This document shows positions 17,223 to 24,629 of a DNA stretch of 64,000 nucleotides, piece by piece (the stretch's first letter is position 1; each line of letters opens with the position of its first letter). The notes under the pieces are model-generated. The model saw only the letters and a list, made by a program, of their open reading frames with translations. It did not search any database and was not told the DNA's origin. The stretch lies in the NCBI RefSeq assembly GCF_013416555.1, contig NZ_JACCFG010000003.1:186001-250000 (forward strand), in the 5' to 3' direction. Source of the stretch: Sphingomonas sp. R-74633 (GTDB lineage Bacteria; Pseudomonadota; Alphaproteobacteria; Sphingomonadales; Sphingomonadaceae). The position numbers and the translations under genes are program-made.

Positions 17223-17321
17223 TGCCCCTCTCCCAACCCGCATCGGGTCGGCCATGCCCCCGGCATGGCCTGAACAGCGCGGGGCGCTGTTCACCCGATG
17301 CGCCCCGATGGGGAGAGGGCT
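17219..17321 (-). repeat. palindromic repeat copy B, nested three-way palindrome
   Basis: Inverted partner of copy A. After the 21-bp arm (17219-17239) come an outer stem CGCATCGGGT (17239-17248) with ACCCGATGCG (17293-17302) and, inside it, two adjacent perfect hairpins: GGCCATGCC/GGCATGGCC (17250-17270) and TGAACAGCGC/GCGCTGTTCA (17271-17293). An outermost pair, CCCTCTCCC with GGGAGAGGG (to about 17319), encloses everything. The whole could fold into a branched cruciform or RNA junction. Confidence 0.85.
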
Positions 17322-17328
17322 ATAAGAG

Positions 17329-18906
17329 TCAGAACGTCAGCGCCATTGCCGTCTTCACGCCCGGGAGTGCGCGGAGCTTGGCGAGCAGGTCTTCGCTGAC
17401 CTTGTCGTCGAGCGAGAGCAGCAGCACCGCTTCGCCACCGGCTTCGCGGCGGCCGAGGTGGAAGGTGCCGATGTTGACGCCCGCCTCACCCAGCGTGGTA
17501 CCAAGACGGCCGATAAAGCCCGGCGCGTCCTCGTTGACGATGTAGAGCATCGGACCGGCAAGATCGGCCTCGACCTTGATGCCGAACAGCTCGACCAGGC
17601 GCGGCGCCTGGTTGCCGAACAGCGTGCCGGCGACCGAGCGGGCGCCCTGTTCGGTGCCGACAGTGACGCGGACGAGCGTGTGGTAATCGCCTTCGCGGTC
17701 GTGGCGGACTTCGCGCACGTCGAGCCCGCGCTCCTTGGCGAGGAACGGCGCATTGACCATGTTCACCGTGTCCGAATGGACGCGCATCAGGCCGGCGAGC
17801 ACCGCGCCGGTGATCGGCTTCTGGTTCAATTCGGCGGCGGCGCCTTCGCTCTCGATCGCGATGTTGGTCAGCGCGCCGTGGGCGAGCTGGCCGACAAGGC
17901 TGCCGAGCTTCTCGGCGAGCGCCATGTACGGCTTGAGGCGCGGAGCTTCCTCAGCCGACAGGCTCGGCATGTTGAGCGCGTTGGTGACGCCGCCCGAGAC
18001 GAGGAAATCGGCCATCTGCTCGGCGACCTGGATCGCGACATTGACCTGGGCTTCGGTGGTCGAGGCGCCGAGATGCGGAGTCGAGACGAAGTTCGGCGTG
18101 CCGAACAGCGGGTGCTCCTTGGCGGGCTCCACCGCGAACACGTCGAGCGCGGCACCGGCGATATGGCCCGATTCGAGGCCTTCGCGAAGCGCTGCCTCGT
18201 CGATCAGGCCACCACGCGCGCAGTTGATGATGCGCACGCCGCGCTTGGTCTTGGCGAGGTTCTCGGCCGAGAGGATGTTGCGGGTCTGGTCGGTCAGCGG
18301 CGTGTGCAGCGTGATGAAATCGGCGCGCAGCAGCAGGTCGTCGAGATTGACCTTCTCGACGCCCATCTCGATCGCGCGCTCGGGCGTGAGGAACGGATCG
18401 AAGGCGACGACCTTCATGCGCAGGCCGAGCGCGCGATCGGCGACGATCGAGCCGATATTGCCGGCGCCGATCAGGCCGAGCGTCTTGCCGGTGAGCTCGA
18501 CGCCCATGAAGCGGTTCTTCTCCCACTTGCCGGCCTGGGTCGAGGCATCGGCCTCGGGCAGCTGGCGGGCGAGCGCGAACATCAGCGCGATGGCGTGCTC
18601 GGCGGTGGTGATCGAGTTGCCGAACGGCGTGTTCATCACGACGATGCCGGCGGCCGAGGCGGCGGGGATGTCGACATTGTCGACGCCGATGCCGGCGCGG
18701 CCGATGACCTTGAGGTTGGTCGCGGCGTCGAGGATTTCCTTGGTCGCCTTGGTCGAGCTGCGGATGGCGAGGCCGTCATACTGGCCGATGATCGCCTTGA
18801 GTTCCTCGGGGGTCTTGCCGGTGATCTCGTCGACCTCGACGCCGCGTGCGCGGAAGATCTCGGCGGCCTTGGGGTCCATTTTGTCGGAAATCAGTACCTT
18901 GGGCAT
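17329..18906 (-). CDS. serA: D-3-phosphoglycerate dehydrogenase
   Basis: 525 residues, the long SerA form. The catalytic/NAD domain (1-315) shows GLIGAGNIGSIVADRAL, INCARGGLIDEAAL and the His-containing TPHLGAST. An intervening ASB domain follows, then a C-terminal ACT domain (from about 450, LYIVNEDAPGFIGRLGTTLG). It oxidises 3-phosphoglycerate as the first step of serine synthesis, and serine feedback through the ACT domain is usual. The start at 18906 has CAGGAG eight bases upstream; the longer frame would translate repeat sequence. It follows serC, separated by a repeat-filled 147-bp spacer. Confidence 0.96.
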   Translation of the reverse strand: MPKVLISDKMDPKAAEIFRARGVEVDEITGKTPEELKAIIGQYDGLAIRSSTKATKEILDAATNLKVIGRAGIGVDNVDIPAASAAGIVVMNTPFGNSITTAEHAIALMFALARQLPEADASTQAGKWEKNRFMGVELTGKTLGLIGAGNIGSIVADRALGLRMKVVAFDPFLTPERAIEMGVEKVNLDDLLLRADFITLHTPLTDQTRNILSAENLAKTKRGVRIINCARGGLIDEAALREGLESGHIAGAALDVFAVEPAKEHPLFGTPNFVSTPHLGASTTEAQVNVAIQVAEQMADFLVSGGVTNALNMPSLSAEEAPRLKPYMALAEKLGSLVGQLAHGALTNIAIESEGAAAELNQKPITGAVLAGLMRVHSDTVNMVNAPFLAKERGLDVREVRHDREGDYHTLVRVTVGTEQGARSVAGTLFGNQAPRLVELFGIKVEADLAGPMLYIVNEDAPGFIGRLGTTLGEAGVNIGTFHLGRREAGGEAVLLLSLDDKVSEDLLAKLRALPGVKTAMALTF

Positions 18907-18926
18907 GGATTTGCTCCTGCTTCGCT

Positions 18927-18961
18927 CCCTCTCCCCTCCGGGAGAGGGCTGGGGAGAGGGG
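18927..18961 (+). repeat. palindromic repeat copy C
   Basis: Hairpin CCCTCTCCC, TCC, GGGAGAGGG followed by CT and the arm GGGGAGAGGGG. Same orientation and layout as copy A. It lies between serC and serA, 20 bp upstream of the serA start, facing copy D across about 45 bp. Confidence 0.85.
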
Positions 18962-19007
18962 AAATGTGTCTTGAAACGGTGATGGAGCGAGGTGACGCAC
19001 GCGTCCT

Positions 19008-19049
19008 GCCCCTCTCCCAACCCTCTCCCCGGTGGGGAGAGGGCTTTTA
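19008..19049 (-). repeat. palindromic repeat copy D
   Basis: Inverted partner of copy C: arm CCCCTCTCCC, AA, then hairpin CCCTCTCCCC, GGT, GGGGAGAGGG. It starts directly after the serC stop. Copies C and D together reproduce the A-B architecture with a short noncoding spacer in place of the DUF559 gene. Confidence 0.85.
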
Positions 19050-19053
19050 GAGA

Positions 19054-20214
19054 TCAGCCGGCTTTGGCTTCGGCGTAGGCCCAGTCGAGCCAGGGGGCGA
19101 GCGCCTCGATATCGGCGGTGTCGACGGTGGCGCCGCACCAGATGCGCAGGCCCGGCGGGGCGTCGCGATAGCCGGCGACGTCATAGGCCGCGCCTTCCTT
19201 CTCGAGCAGGCCGGCGAACTTCTTGATGAAGGCTTCGTCGGCACCCTCGACGGTGAGGCACACGCTGGTCTTCGAGCGGATGCCGTGCAGCTCGGCGAGG
19301 TGGCCGAGCCACGGCCGCGCGGCGACGATCTTGTCGAGCGCGGCGGCATTGGCGTTCGAGCGGGCGATCAGCCCGTCGAGCCCGCCCAGGCCCTTGGCCC
19401 ATTCGAGCGCGAAGATCGCGTCCTCGACAGCGAGCATCGAAGGGGTGTTGATCGTCTCGCCCTTGAACACGCCTTCGGTCAGCGCGCCCTTGGAGACGAG
19501 GCGGAACACCTTGGGCAGCGGCCATGCGGGGGTATATTCGGTGAGGCGCTCGACCGCGCGCGGGCCGAGGATCAGCACGCCGTGCGCGCCCTCGCCGCCC
19601 AGCACCTTCTGCCAGGAGAAGGTGGCGACGTCGATCTTGTCCCAGGGCAGGTCGTAGGCGAACACCGCGCTGGTGGCGTCGGCGAAGGTCAGGCCCTCGC
19701 GGTCGGCGGGGATCCATTCGCCGTCCGGAACCCGAACGCCGCTCGTGGTGCCGTTCCAGGTGAACAGCACGTCGGTCGACCAGTCGAGCACGTCGAGATC
19801 TGGGAGCTGGCCGTAATCGGCGCGGACGACGTTGGGCTCGAGGCGGAGCTGCTTGACCGCGTCGGTGACCCAGCCCTCGCCGAAGCTTTCCCAGGCGAGC
19901 GTGGTGACGCCGCGGGCACCGAGCATCGTCCACATCGCCATTTCGAAGGCGCCGGTGTCCGAGCCCGGCACGATGCCGATGCGGTGGGTGTCGGGGAGGC
20001 GCAGCGCCTCGCGCATCAGGTCGATGCAATATTGAAGGCGGGTCTTGCCGATCTTCGAGCGGTGCGAGCGGCCGAGCGACTCGGTGGCGAGCTTCTCGGG
20101 CGACCAGCCCGGAGGCTTGGCGCAGGGACCAGAGGAGAAATAGGGACGCGCCGGCTTGGTGGCGGGCTTTGCGACGGGCGCAAGAATGGCGTCGGTAACG
20201 GTCGAATCAGTCAA
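19054..20214 (-). CDS. serC: phosphoserine aminotransferase
   Basis: 386 residues starting at TTG (MTDSTVTDAI), with AAGGAG at proper distance. This is the longer SerC type found in alphaproteobacteria: PARPYFSSGPCAKPPGW at the start, GIVPGSDTGAFEMAMW for cofactor binding, and the PLP lysine in TFSWQKVLGGEGAHG. It converts 3-phosphohydroxypyruvate to phosphoserine, the second step of serine synthesis, next to serA. A structured leader with its own promoter lies upstream. Confidence 0.95.
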   Translation of the reverse strand: MTDSTVTDAILAPVAKPATKPARPYFSSGPCAKPPGWSPEKLATESLGRSHRSKIGKTRLQYCIDLMREALRLPDTHRIGIVPGSDTGAFEMAMWTMLGARGVTTLAWESFGEGWVTDAVKQLRLEPNVVRADYGQLPDLDVLDWSTDVLFTWNGTTSGVRVPDGEWIPADREGLTFADATSAVFAYDLPWDKIDVATFSWQKVLGGEGAHGVLILGPRAVERLTEYTPAWPLPKVFRLVSKGALTEGVFKGETINTPSMLAVEDAIFALEWAKGLGGLDGLIARSNANAAALDKIVAARPWLGHLAELHGIRSKTSVCLTVEGADEAFIKKFAGLLEKEGAAYDVAGYRDAPPGLRIWCGATVDTADIEALAPWLDWAYAEAKAG

Positions 20215-20268
20215 TGTAGTCTCTCCTTACAGAGAGCGCGCGCGGCGTTGGGACCGCGTGGCCCGTCG
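20215..20268 (-). ncRNA. serC leader RNA (candidate serC motif)
   Basis: Predicted 5' untranslated leader of serC. On the minus strand two stems are visible: CGCGG with CCGCG around a TCCCAACG loop, and TCTCT with AGAGA around GTAAGG, which pairs part of the Shine-Dalgarno region. A serC RNA motif of about 50 nt is known upstream of serC-serA in alphaproteobacteria (Rfam family serC). Position, size and SD-masking hairpin agree. The assignment is by resemblance and was not scored against the covariance model. Confidence 0.6.
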
Positions 20269-20271
20269 ACG

Positions 20272-20299
20272 GCCCTAGCGGCGAGCGCGTGAAAGTCAA
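20272..20299 (-). promoter_or_regulatory. candidate serC promoter
   Basis: Minus-strand TTGACT (20299-20294) and TAGGGC (20277-20272) with a 16-base spacer, about 55-60 bases upstream of the serC start codon. Spacing and -35 box are good; the -10 is a weak match to consensus but acceptable for GC-rich alphaproteobacteria. Confidence 0.45.
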
Positions 20300-20362
20300 T
20301 TGCGCAGAATCGCGGCTGCGCGCAGTTTTATGACGTTAACCATGTGGCACCGAGAGGATGCT

Positions 20363-21049
20363 ATGATGGCCGCCATGCGCGTTTTTGGCCTGTTCCTGCC
20401 CCTCCTCTTCCTCGCCGGCTGCATGTTCGGCGGCGACGATCGCCCTGCCCCGGCGCCGATTCGCCCGCGCGCCTCGGGGCCGATCACCTTGAACGGCCCG
20501 ACGCCGCGCGAGGTGCAGCAATGCTTCTCGGATTTGTCGCGCGAGCAGGTGCGCTATTCGCCGTTGCCCGACCGCGATTTCGGCGGGGGCTGCGTCGTCA
20601 CCGGCGCGGTGCAGCTGATCGACATCGGGGTGCCGGTGACCGGACTCAAGTCGATGAAGTGCGGGCTGGCGCGCAATTTCATCGCCTGGGTGCGCTTCGC
20701 CGTCGCCCCGGCAGCGCGGCAGATCCTCGGCAGCGATCTGGTCAAGGTCGAGACCTATGGCACCTATTCGTGCCGCGGGATCATCGGCGGCGGGCCGCAA
20801 ACGACCAACCGGATGTCGGAGCACGGCCTCGCAAACGCGGTCGATGTGTCGGGCTTCATCCTGGCCGACGGGCGGCGCGTGACGATCGAGCGCGACTGGC
20901 GGACGGGCGACCAGCAAGTCCGCGCGTTCCTCGACACGATCCACGGATCGGCCTGCAAGCGCTTCGCCACGGTGCTGAGCCCGGACTATAACGCGGCGCA
21001 CTATAACCACCTCCACCTCGACATGGGGCGTGGCCCGTTTTGCCGCTGA
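20363..21049 (+). CDS. extensin-like C-terminal domain lipoprotein
   Basis: 228 residues. A lipoprotein signal ends in LFLAGC. The domain from about residue 60 matches the extensin_C family: a series of cysteines (VQQCF, GGGCVV, KCGL, YSCRG, SACKR, PFCR) and the His-rich NRMSEHGLANAVDVSGFIL, then HYNHLHLDMG at the end, reminiscent of LAS-type zinc peptidases. Probably an envelope-located peptidoglycan-related hydrolase; activity is unproven. Start codons at 20363 and 20366 are adjacent, and GAGAGG supports them. Confidence 0.82.
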   Translation: MMAAMRVFGLFLPLLFLAGCMFGGDDRPAPAPIRPRASGPITLNGPTPREVQQCFSDLSREQVRYSPLPDRDFGGGCVVTGAVQLIDIGVPVTGLKSMKCGLARNFIAWVRFAVAPAARQILGSDLVKVETYGTYSCRGIIGGGPQTTNRMSEHGLANAVDVSGFILADGRRVTIERDWRTGDQQVRAFLDTIHGSACKRFATVLSPDYNAAHYNHLHLDMGRGPFCR

Positions 21050-21085
21050 TTGCAGGGCGCCGAAGATCGGCCTAAGCCGGTCTAA

Positions 21086-21994
21086 ATGAGCGATACGAAA
21101 GTTCCGAGCCGCGTTTTCCGCCCTGCCCAGCAGGAAGTCGAAAACGCCAACACGCACAGCGGCACGCCGCAGACCGAACACCCCGCCTACCGGCTCGCCT
21201 TCCAGGACATGGACTTCCTGCTGCGCGACGACCTCAGGCCGATCCGCTTCCAGCTGGAGTTGCTCAAGCCGCAGCTGCTGCTCGACGAAGCGCATATCAA
21301 GTCGACCTTCGTCATCTATGGCTCGGCGCGCATCCCCGAGCCCGAAAAGGCCGGCGCGCTGCTCGAACTGGCCGAGACGCCGCAGCAAAAGATCATCGCC
21401 GAGCGGCTGGTCGAGAAATCGAAATATTACGACGTCGCCCGCGAGCTCGCGCAGCTCGCCTCGAACTTCCCGCTCGACGAGGCGGGGAACCGGCACTTCG
21501 TGGTGACCTCGGGCGGCGGCCCGTCGATCATGGAAGCGGCGAACCGCGGCGCGCGCGACGTGGGCGCCGACACGATCGGCCTCAACATCCTGCTCCCGCA
21601 CGAGCAGGCGCCGAACCCCTATGTGACCCCCGGCCTGTCGATGCAGTTCCACTATTTCGCGCTCAGGAAGATGCACTTCCTGCTCCATGCGCGCGCCGTG
21701 GCGGTGTTCCCGGGCGGCTTCGGCACGTTCGACGAGAGCTTCGAGCTGCTCACGCTGATCCAGACCGGCAAGATCGAGCCGATCCCGGTGATCTTCTATG
21801 GCCGCGACTTCTGGAACCGCGTCGTCAATTTCGAGGCGCTGGTCGAGGAAGGCGTGGTCTCGCCCAAGGACCTCGACCTGTTCCACTTCTGCGAGACCGC
21901 GGAAGAAGGCTGGCAGATCGTCCAGGACTTCTGGAAGGACCGCGACCATACGGTGATCGCACGCCCGCGTCCCGGGATCGACAAGCCCGAGTGA
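21086..21994 (+). CDS. LOG-family (lysine decarboxylase-like) nucleotide phosphoribohydrolase
   Basis: 302 residues. The family signature PGGFGTFDE is present, preceded by SGGGPSIMEAANRGARDVG, the nucleotide-binding part. An N-terminal extension of about 80 residues is typical of the larger bacterial type. LOG proteins hydrolyse nucleoside monophosphates to base plus ribose 5-phosphate and can release cytokinin-like bases; older annotation as lysine decarboxylase is misleading. Cytosolic and monocistronic, 36 bp after the extensin-like gene. Confidence 0.85.
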   Translation: MSDTKVPSRVFRPAQQEVENANTHSGTPQTEHPAYRLAFQDMDFLLRDDLRPIRFQLELLKPQLLLDEAHIKSTFVIYGSARIPEPEKAGALLELAETPQQKIIAERLVEKSKYYDVARELAQLASNFPLDEAGNRHFVVTSGGGPSIMEAANRGARDVGADTIGLNILLPHEQAPNPYVTPGLSMQFHYFALRKMHFLLHARAVAVFPGGFGTFDESFELLTLIQTGKIEPIPVIFYGRDFWNRVVNFEALVEEGVVSPKDLDLFHFCETAEEGWQIVQDFWKDRDHTVIARPRPGIDKPE

Positions 21995-22010
21995 TTGGCC
22001 CGAATGCGCC

Positions 22011-22400
22011 TCAGGCGAGGGTGAGGTAGAGCTCCGCCTCGATCACCCATTCGCCGGCGAGCAGGCGCCATTTGGCGGTGTAGCTGCCCGACGCCTGCAC
22101 CGCCCCGCTCGCGGCCGACACGCCCTGCCAGGCGCCATGCTCGAACGCGATCGGTTCGACCGGGTAGGCGACGATCGTCTCCGGCGTGCGGGCGTAGATG
22201 CTGCGATCGGCCGCGGCGAATTCGCGCTTCCACGCAAGCAGCTGCGCCTTGCGGCCGGTGATCAGCGCCGAATCGGTGCCCGCAACCAGCACGACATCGG
22301 ATGCAAGGATCGGGCCGATGGCGGCGAGATCGGCGTCGGCCAGCGCGCGGTTGAACGCGGCACGGCGCAGGCGAATGGCGAGTTCGGGAGTGGGGAGCAT
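22011..22400 (-). CDS. NTF2-like/DUF4440 protein
   Basis: 129 residues with the cone-shaped NTF2-fold pattern: an N-terminal helix (LRRAAFNRALADADLAAIGP), VLVAGTDSALITGRKAQLLA, and a C-terminal beta sheet (GSYTAKWRLLAGEWVIEAEL). No signal peptide. Family members range from enzymes (SnoaL-type) to binding proteins, and nothing here fixes a role. It is convergent with the LOG gene and lies 12 bp downstream of the HD-GYP gene, so probably co-transcribed with it. Confidence 0.72.
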   Translation of the reverse strand: MLPTPELAIRLRRAAFNRALADADLAAIGPILASDVVLVAGTDSALITGRKAQLLAWKREFAAADRSIYARTPETIVAYPVEPIAFEHGAWQGVSAASGAVQASGSYTAKWRLLAGEWVIEAELYLTLA

Positions 22401-22412
22401 GTCCCCAACTAG

Positions 22413-23525
22413 CTAGGCCGAGCCGAATGCGTCCAGCAGCGCTTCACGGCGCGGCTCGAAATCGACCAGCCCCCATTTCGCCGCCACTTCGAGCCCGACG
22501 ATCGCGTCGGTGCGCGTGCTGACGCGCATCGGCTCGAGTTCGCGCCGCGTATCGGCGCTGAGGAATACCGCGACATCGGGCGTGGTCGGCGCATCAGCGG
22601 GCTCGTCGACGACGACCGCGAGGCGCTGGCTTTCGAGCAGCACCAGCGAGCCGACCGGAAACACGCCGAGCAACGCGCGAAAGGCACGCAGCACGCGCGG
22701 ATCGAAATGGCCGGTCGTGCTCATCATCCAGTCGAGCGCGGCGCCGGGCGACCAGCTGCGCTTGTACGACCGGTTCGAGGTGACTGCGTCGAACACGTCG
22801 CACACCGCGGCCATACGGGCGTGGATGCTCAGCGTCTCCTGCGAGATGCCCGACGGATAGCCCTTGCCGTCGATCCGCTCGTGATGATGCAGGCAGACGT
22901 CGAGCGCGATCTCGGACTCGATCCCCGAATCGCGCAGCAGCTCATAGCCGCGCAGCGTGTGCGCCTGGACCCTGGCATATTCGTCGAGGTCGAGCGGGCC
23001 GGGCTTGTTGAGCAGCTCGGCATCGATGCGCGCCTTGCCGATATCGTGGAGCAGGCCGGCCAGGCCGATCTCCTGGGTAAGTTCGGGCGGCAGCCGCAGC
23101 TCGTTGCCGAGCGCGAGCATCAGCCCGCAGACCGCCACCGAATGGAGATAGGTATATTCGTCGTGCAGCTTGAAGCGGGTGACGCTGGGCAGCGCCGTGG
23201 GGCTGCGCGCCACCGAGGCGGCGATCGCCGAAACGACCGGCGCGAGATTGGCCGCCTGGAGCTTCCGGCCGAAGCGGATCTCCGAGAAGGTCTCGGTAAC
23301 GGTATCCTTGGCGAGGCCGACGATCTCGCGGGCACGGTCGCGCTCGACCGCGAGGCTTGCGGGCTTGGCATTGGTGTAGAGCTTGGTGGCGGAGAGCCGG
23401 CGTGCGGGAGCCGCGCTGGGGCGCGAAGCTTCGGCCTGCGGCTCGGCGGCGCCAAAGTCGCGCCATTCGCCAGCGTTCAGTCCGTCCTGATCAGCGCTTC
23501 GCCCCGTTGGTTGCGAAGGCTCCAT
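22413..23525 (-). CDS. HD-GYP domain protein, putative cyclic-di-GMP phosphodiesterase
   Basis: 370 residues. An N-terminal region of about 110 residues with no clear domain (KLYTNAKPASLAVERDRARE) is followed by the HD-GYP domain. The metal-binding HD motif is LLHDIGK, the downstream GYP motif is HHERIDGKGYPSG, and the intervening HTLRGYELL and CLHHHE histidines are present. All residues needed for c-di-GMP hydrolysis appear intact. No receiver domain and no membrane segment. Likely affects motility/biofilm signalling. Divergent sensory partners are not visible. Confidence 0.9.
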   Translation of the reverse strand: MEPSQPTGRSADQDGLNAGEWRDFGAAEPQAEASRPSAAPARRLSATKLYTNAKPASLAVERDRAREIVGLAKDTVTETFSEIRFGRKLQAANLAPVVSAIAASVARSPTALPSVTRFKLHDEYTYLHSVAVCGLMLALGNELRLPPELTQEIGLAGLLHDIGKARIDAELLNKPGPLDLDEYARVQAHTLRGYELLRDSGIESEIALDVCLHHHERIDGKGYPSGISQETLSIHARMAAVCDVFDAVTSNRSYKRSWSPGAALDWMMSTTGHFDPRVLRAFRALLGVFPVGSLVLLESQRLAVVVDEPADAPTTPDVAVFLSADTRRELEPMRVSTRTDAIVGLEVAAKWGLVDFEPRREALLDAFGSA

Positions 23526-23593
23526 GTAGCCCCCCGTCGGTTACAGCCTTACTTTTCAGGGACTTCTTACGCAATTTTGTAACATAAGATCAA

Positions 23594-24538
23594 TCACCCA
23601 AGCTGCCAAATTGGGTCGATCACAGGCCTGGCGCTGCTCAAATTGGCGAAGGCCTGCAGCATCTGCTCGAAATGCAGCGCAATGCGGCGATTATTGTCGA
23701 TATGCCGGTCGCTGAGCAGCACCGCGACCGGCACCATCACGCCATTGCCTTTCCGCACGATCATGCCCTGTTCGATCAGCGCATGGACGCGGCGGCGGAT
23801 CGTCTCGAACGGCAGGTCGATCGCGCGGGAAAGCGCGCGCAGCGAGATCGGCACGCGCAGCGCATCGGGTGGCGGCATGTCCTCGCTCGAATAGAGTTTG
23901 GCGAGCTGCGGATCGTGCGTGACGCGGCGGATATTGGCAGCGGTGATCGCCGCCATGATCGTGCCGGCGGTGACGTCGCCATAAAGCTCGGTGAGCGTCT
24001 CGAGCGCGCGCAGGCTGAAGGCGAGGATCAGCCGCTCGATCACCCCGGGCGGCAGCGATGCCGTGCCGGCGTCGATCGCGCGGGTGGCGGGCGCATAGCC
24101 GGCATCGGCGAGCATCCCGAGCGTGCGCAGGACATCCTTCGCATCGTCAGCCGCAAGGCGCGCGAGGACGCCGGTCTCGAAGAAGCTGGGCGCCACGCTA
24201 AAGCCCGCGGGGCCGCGCACCAGCAGCCCGGCCTCGACCAGCTCTGCCGCACGCCGGCGCACCGTAGTGTGCGGCAGGCGCATCGAATGGGCGATGGCGG
24301 TGGCGTTGACCGGCCGCCCGAGCGTCTCGGCATCCTCGACGCCGATCCAGCGCCCGGAGACGGGATCGCGATAGGGATGATGGGCAATGCTGCCGCCCAG
24401 CACGACTTCGAAGACGAAGCCGGCGAGCCGCTCCTGCGGCACCAGCGCCAGCCCGCGCCGGCTACGGCCCAGCAGCAGTTCCGACACCTGGCGCGCGACG
24501 AGCCGCGTCGACAGCTTGCGGGATTGCGAGGTGGGCAT
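23594..24538 (-). CDS. protein with two winged helix-turn-helix segments
   Basis: 314 residues without a signal peptide. Two similar DNA-binding-like stretches are visible: near residue 80-110 (VNATAIAHSMRLPHTTVRRR then AAELVEAGLLV) and near 230-265 (LRALSRAIDLPFETIRRRVH then ALIEQGMIV). Both read as winged helices. Between them is an all-helical middle (VIERLILAFSLRALETLTEL). It may bind DNA as a pseudo-dimer. Family unknown to me, though similar proteins are expected in sphingomonads. The terminator at 24574-24604 isolates it from the cytochrome gene upstream. Confidence 0.6.
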   Translation of the reverse strand: MPTSQSRKLSTRLVARQVSELLLGRSRRGLALVPQERLAGFVFEVVLGGSIAHHPYRDPVSGRWIGVEDAETLGRPVNATAIAHSMRLPHTTVRRRAAELVEAGLLVRGPAGFSVAPSFFETGVLARLAADDAKDVLRTLGMLADAGYAPATRAIDAGTASLPPGVIERLILAFSLRALETLTELYGDVTAGTIMAAITAANIRRVTHDPQLAKLYSSEDMPPPDALRVPISLRALSRAIDLPFETIRRRVHALIEQGMIVRKGNGVMVPVAVLLSDRHIDNNRRIALHFEQMLQAFANLSSARPVIDPIWQLG

Positions 24539-24573
24539 GGCGGTTCAGCGCATCCTTGCGAACCGGAGGATGC

Positions 24574-24604
24574 AAAAGCGCCGCGGAATCACCCGCGGCG
24601 CTTT
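24574..24604 (-). terminator. bidirectional-looking terminator after cytochrome c
   Basis: Nine-base perfect stem GCGCCGCGG (24578-24586) with CCGCGGCGC (24593-24601), six-base loop, AAAA on one side and TTT on the other. On the minus strand it ends transcription of the cytochrome c gene about 25 bases after its stop. Confidence 0.85.
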
Positions 24605-24629
24605 GCATTCCTTCACGGCGGGACCGTCC

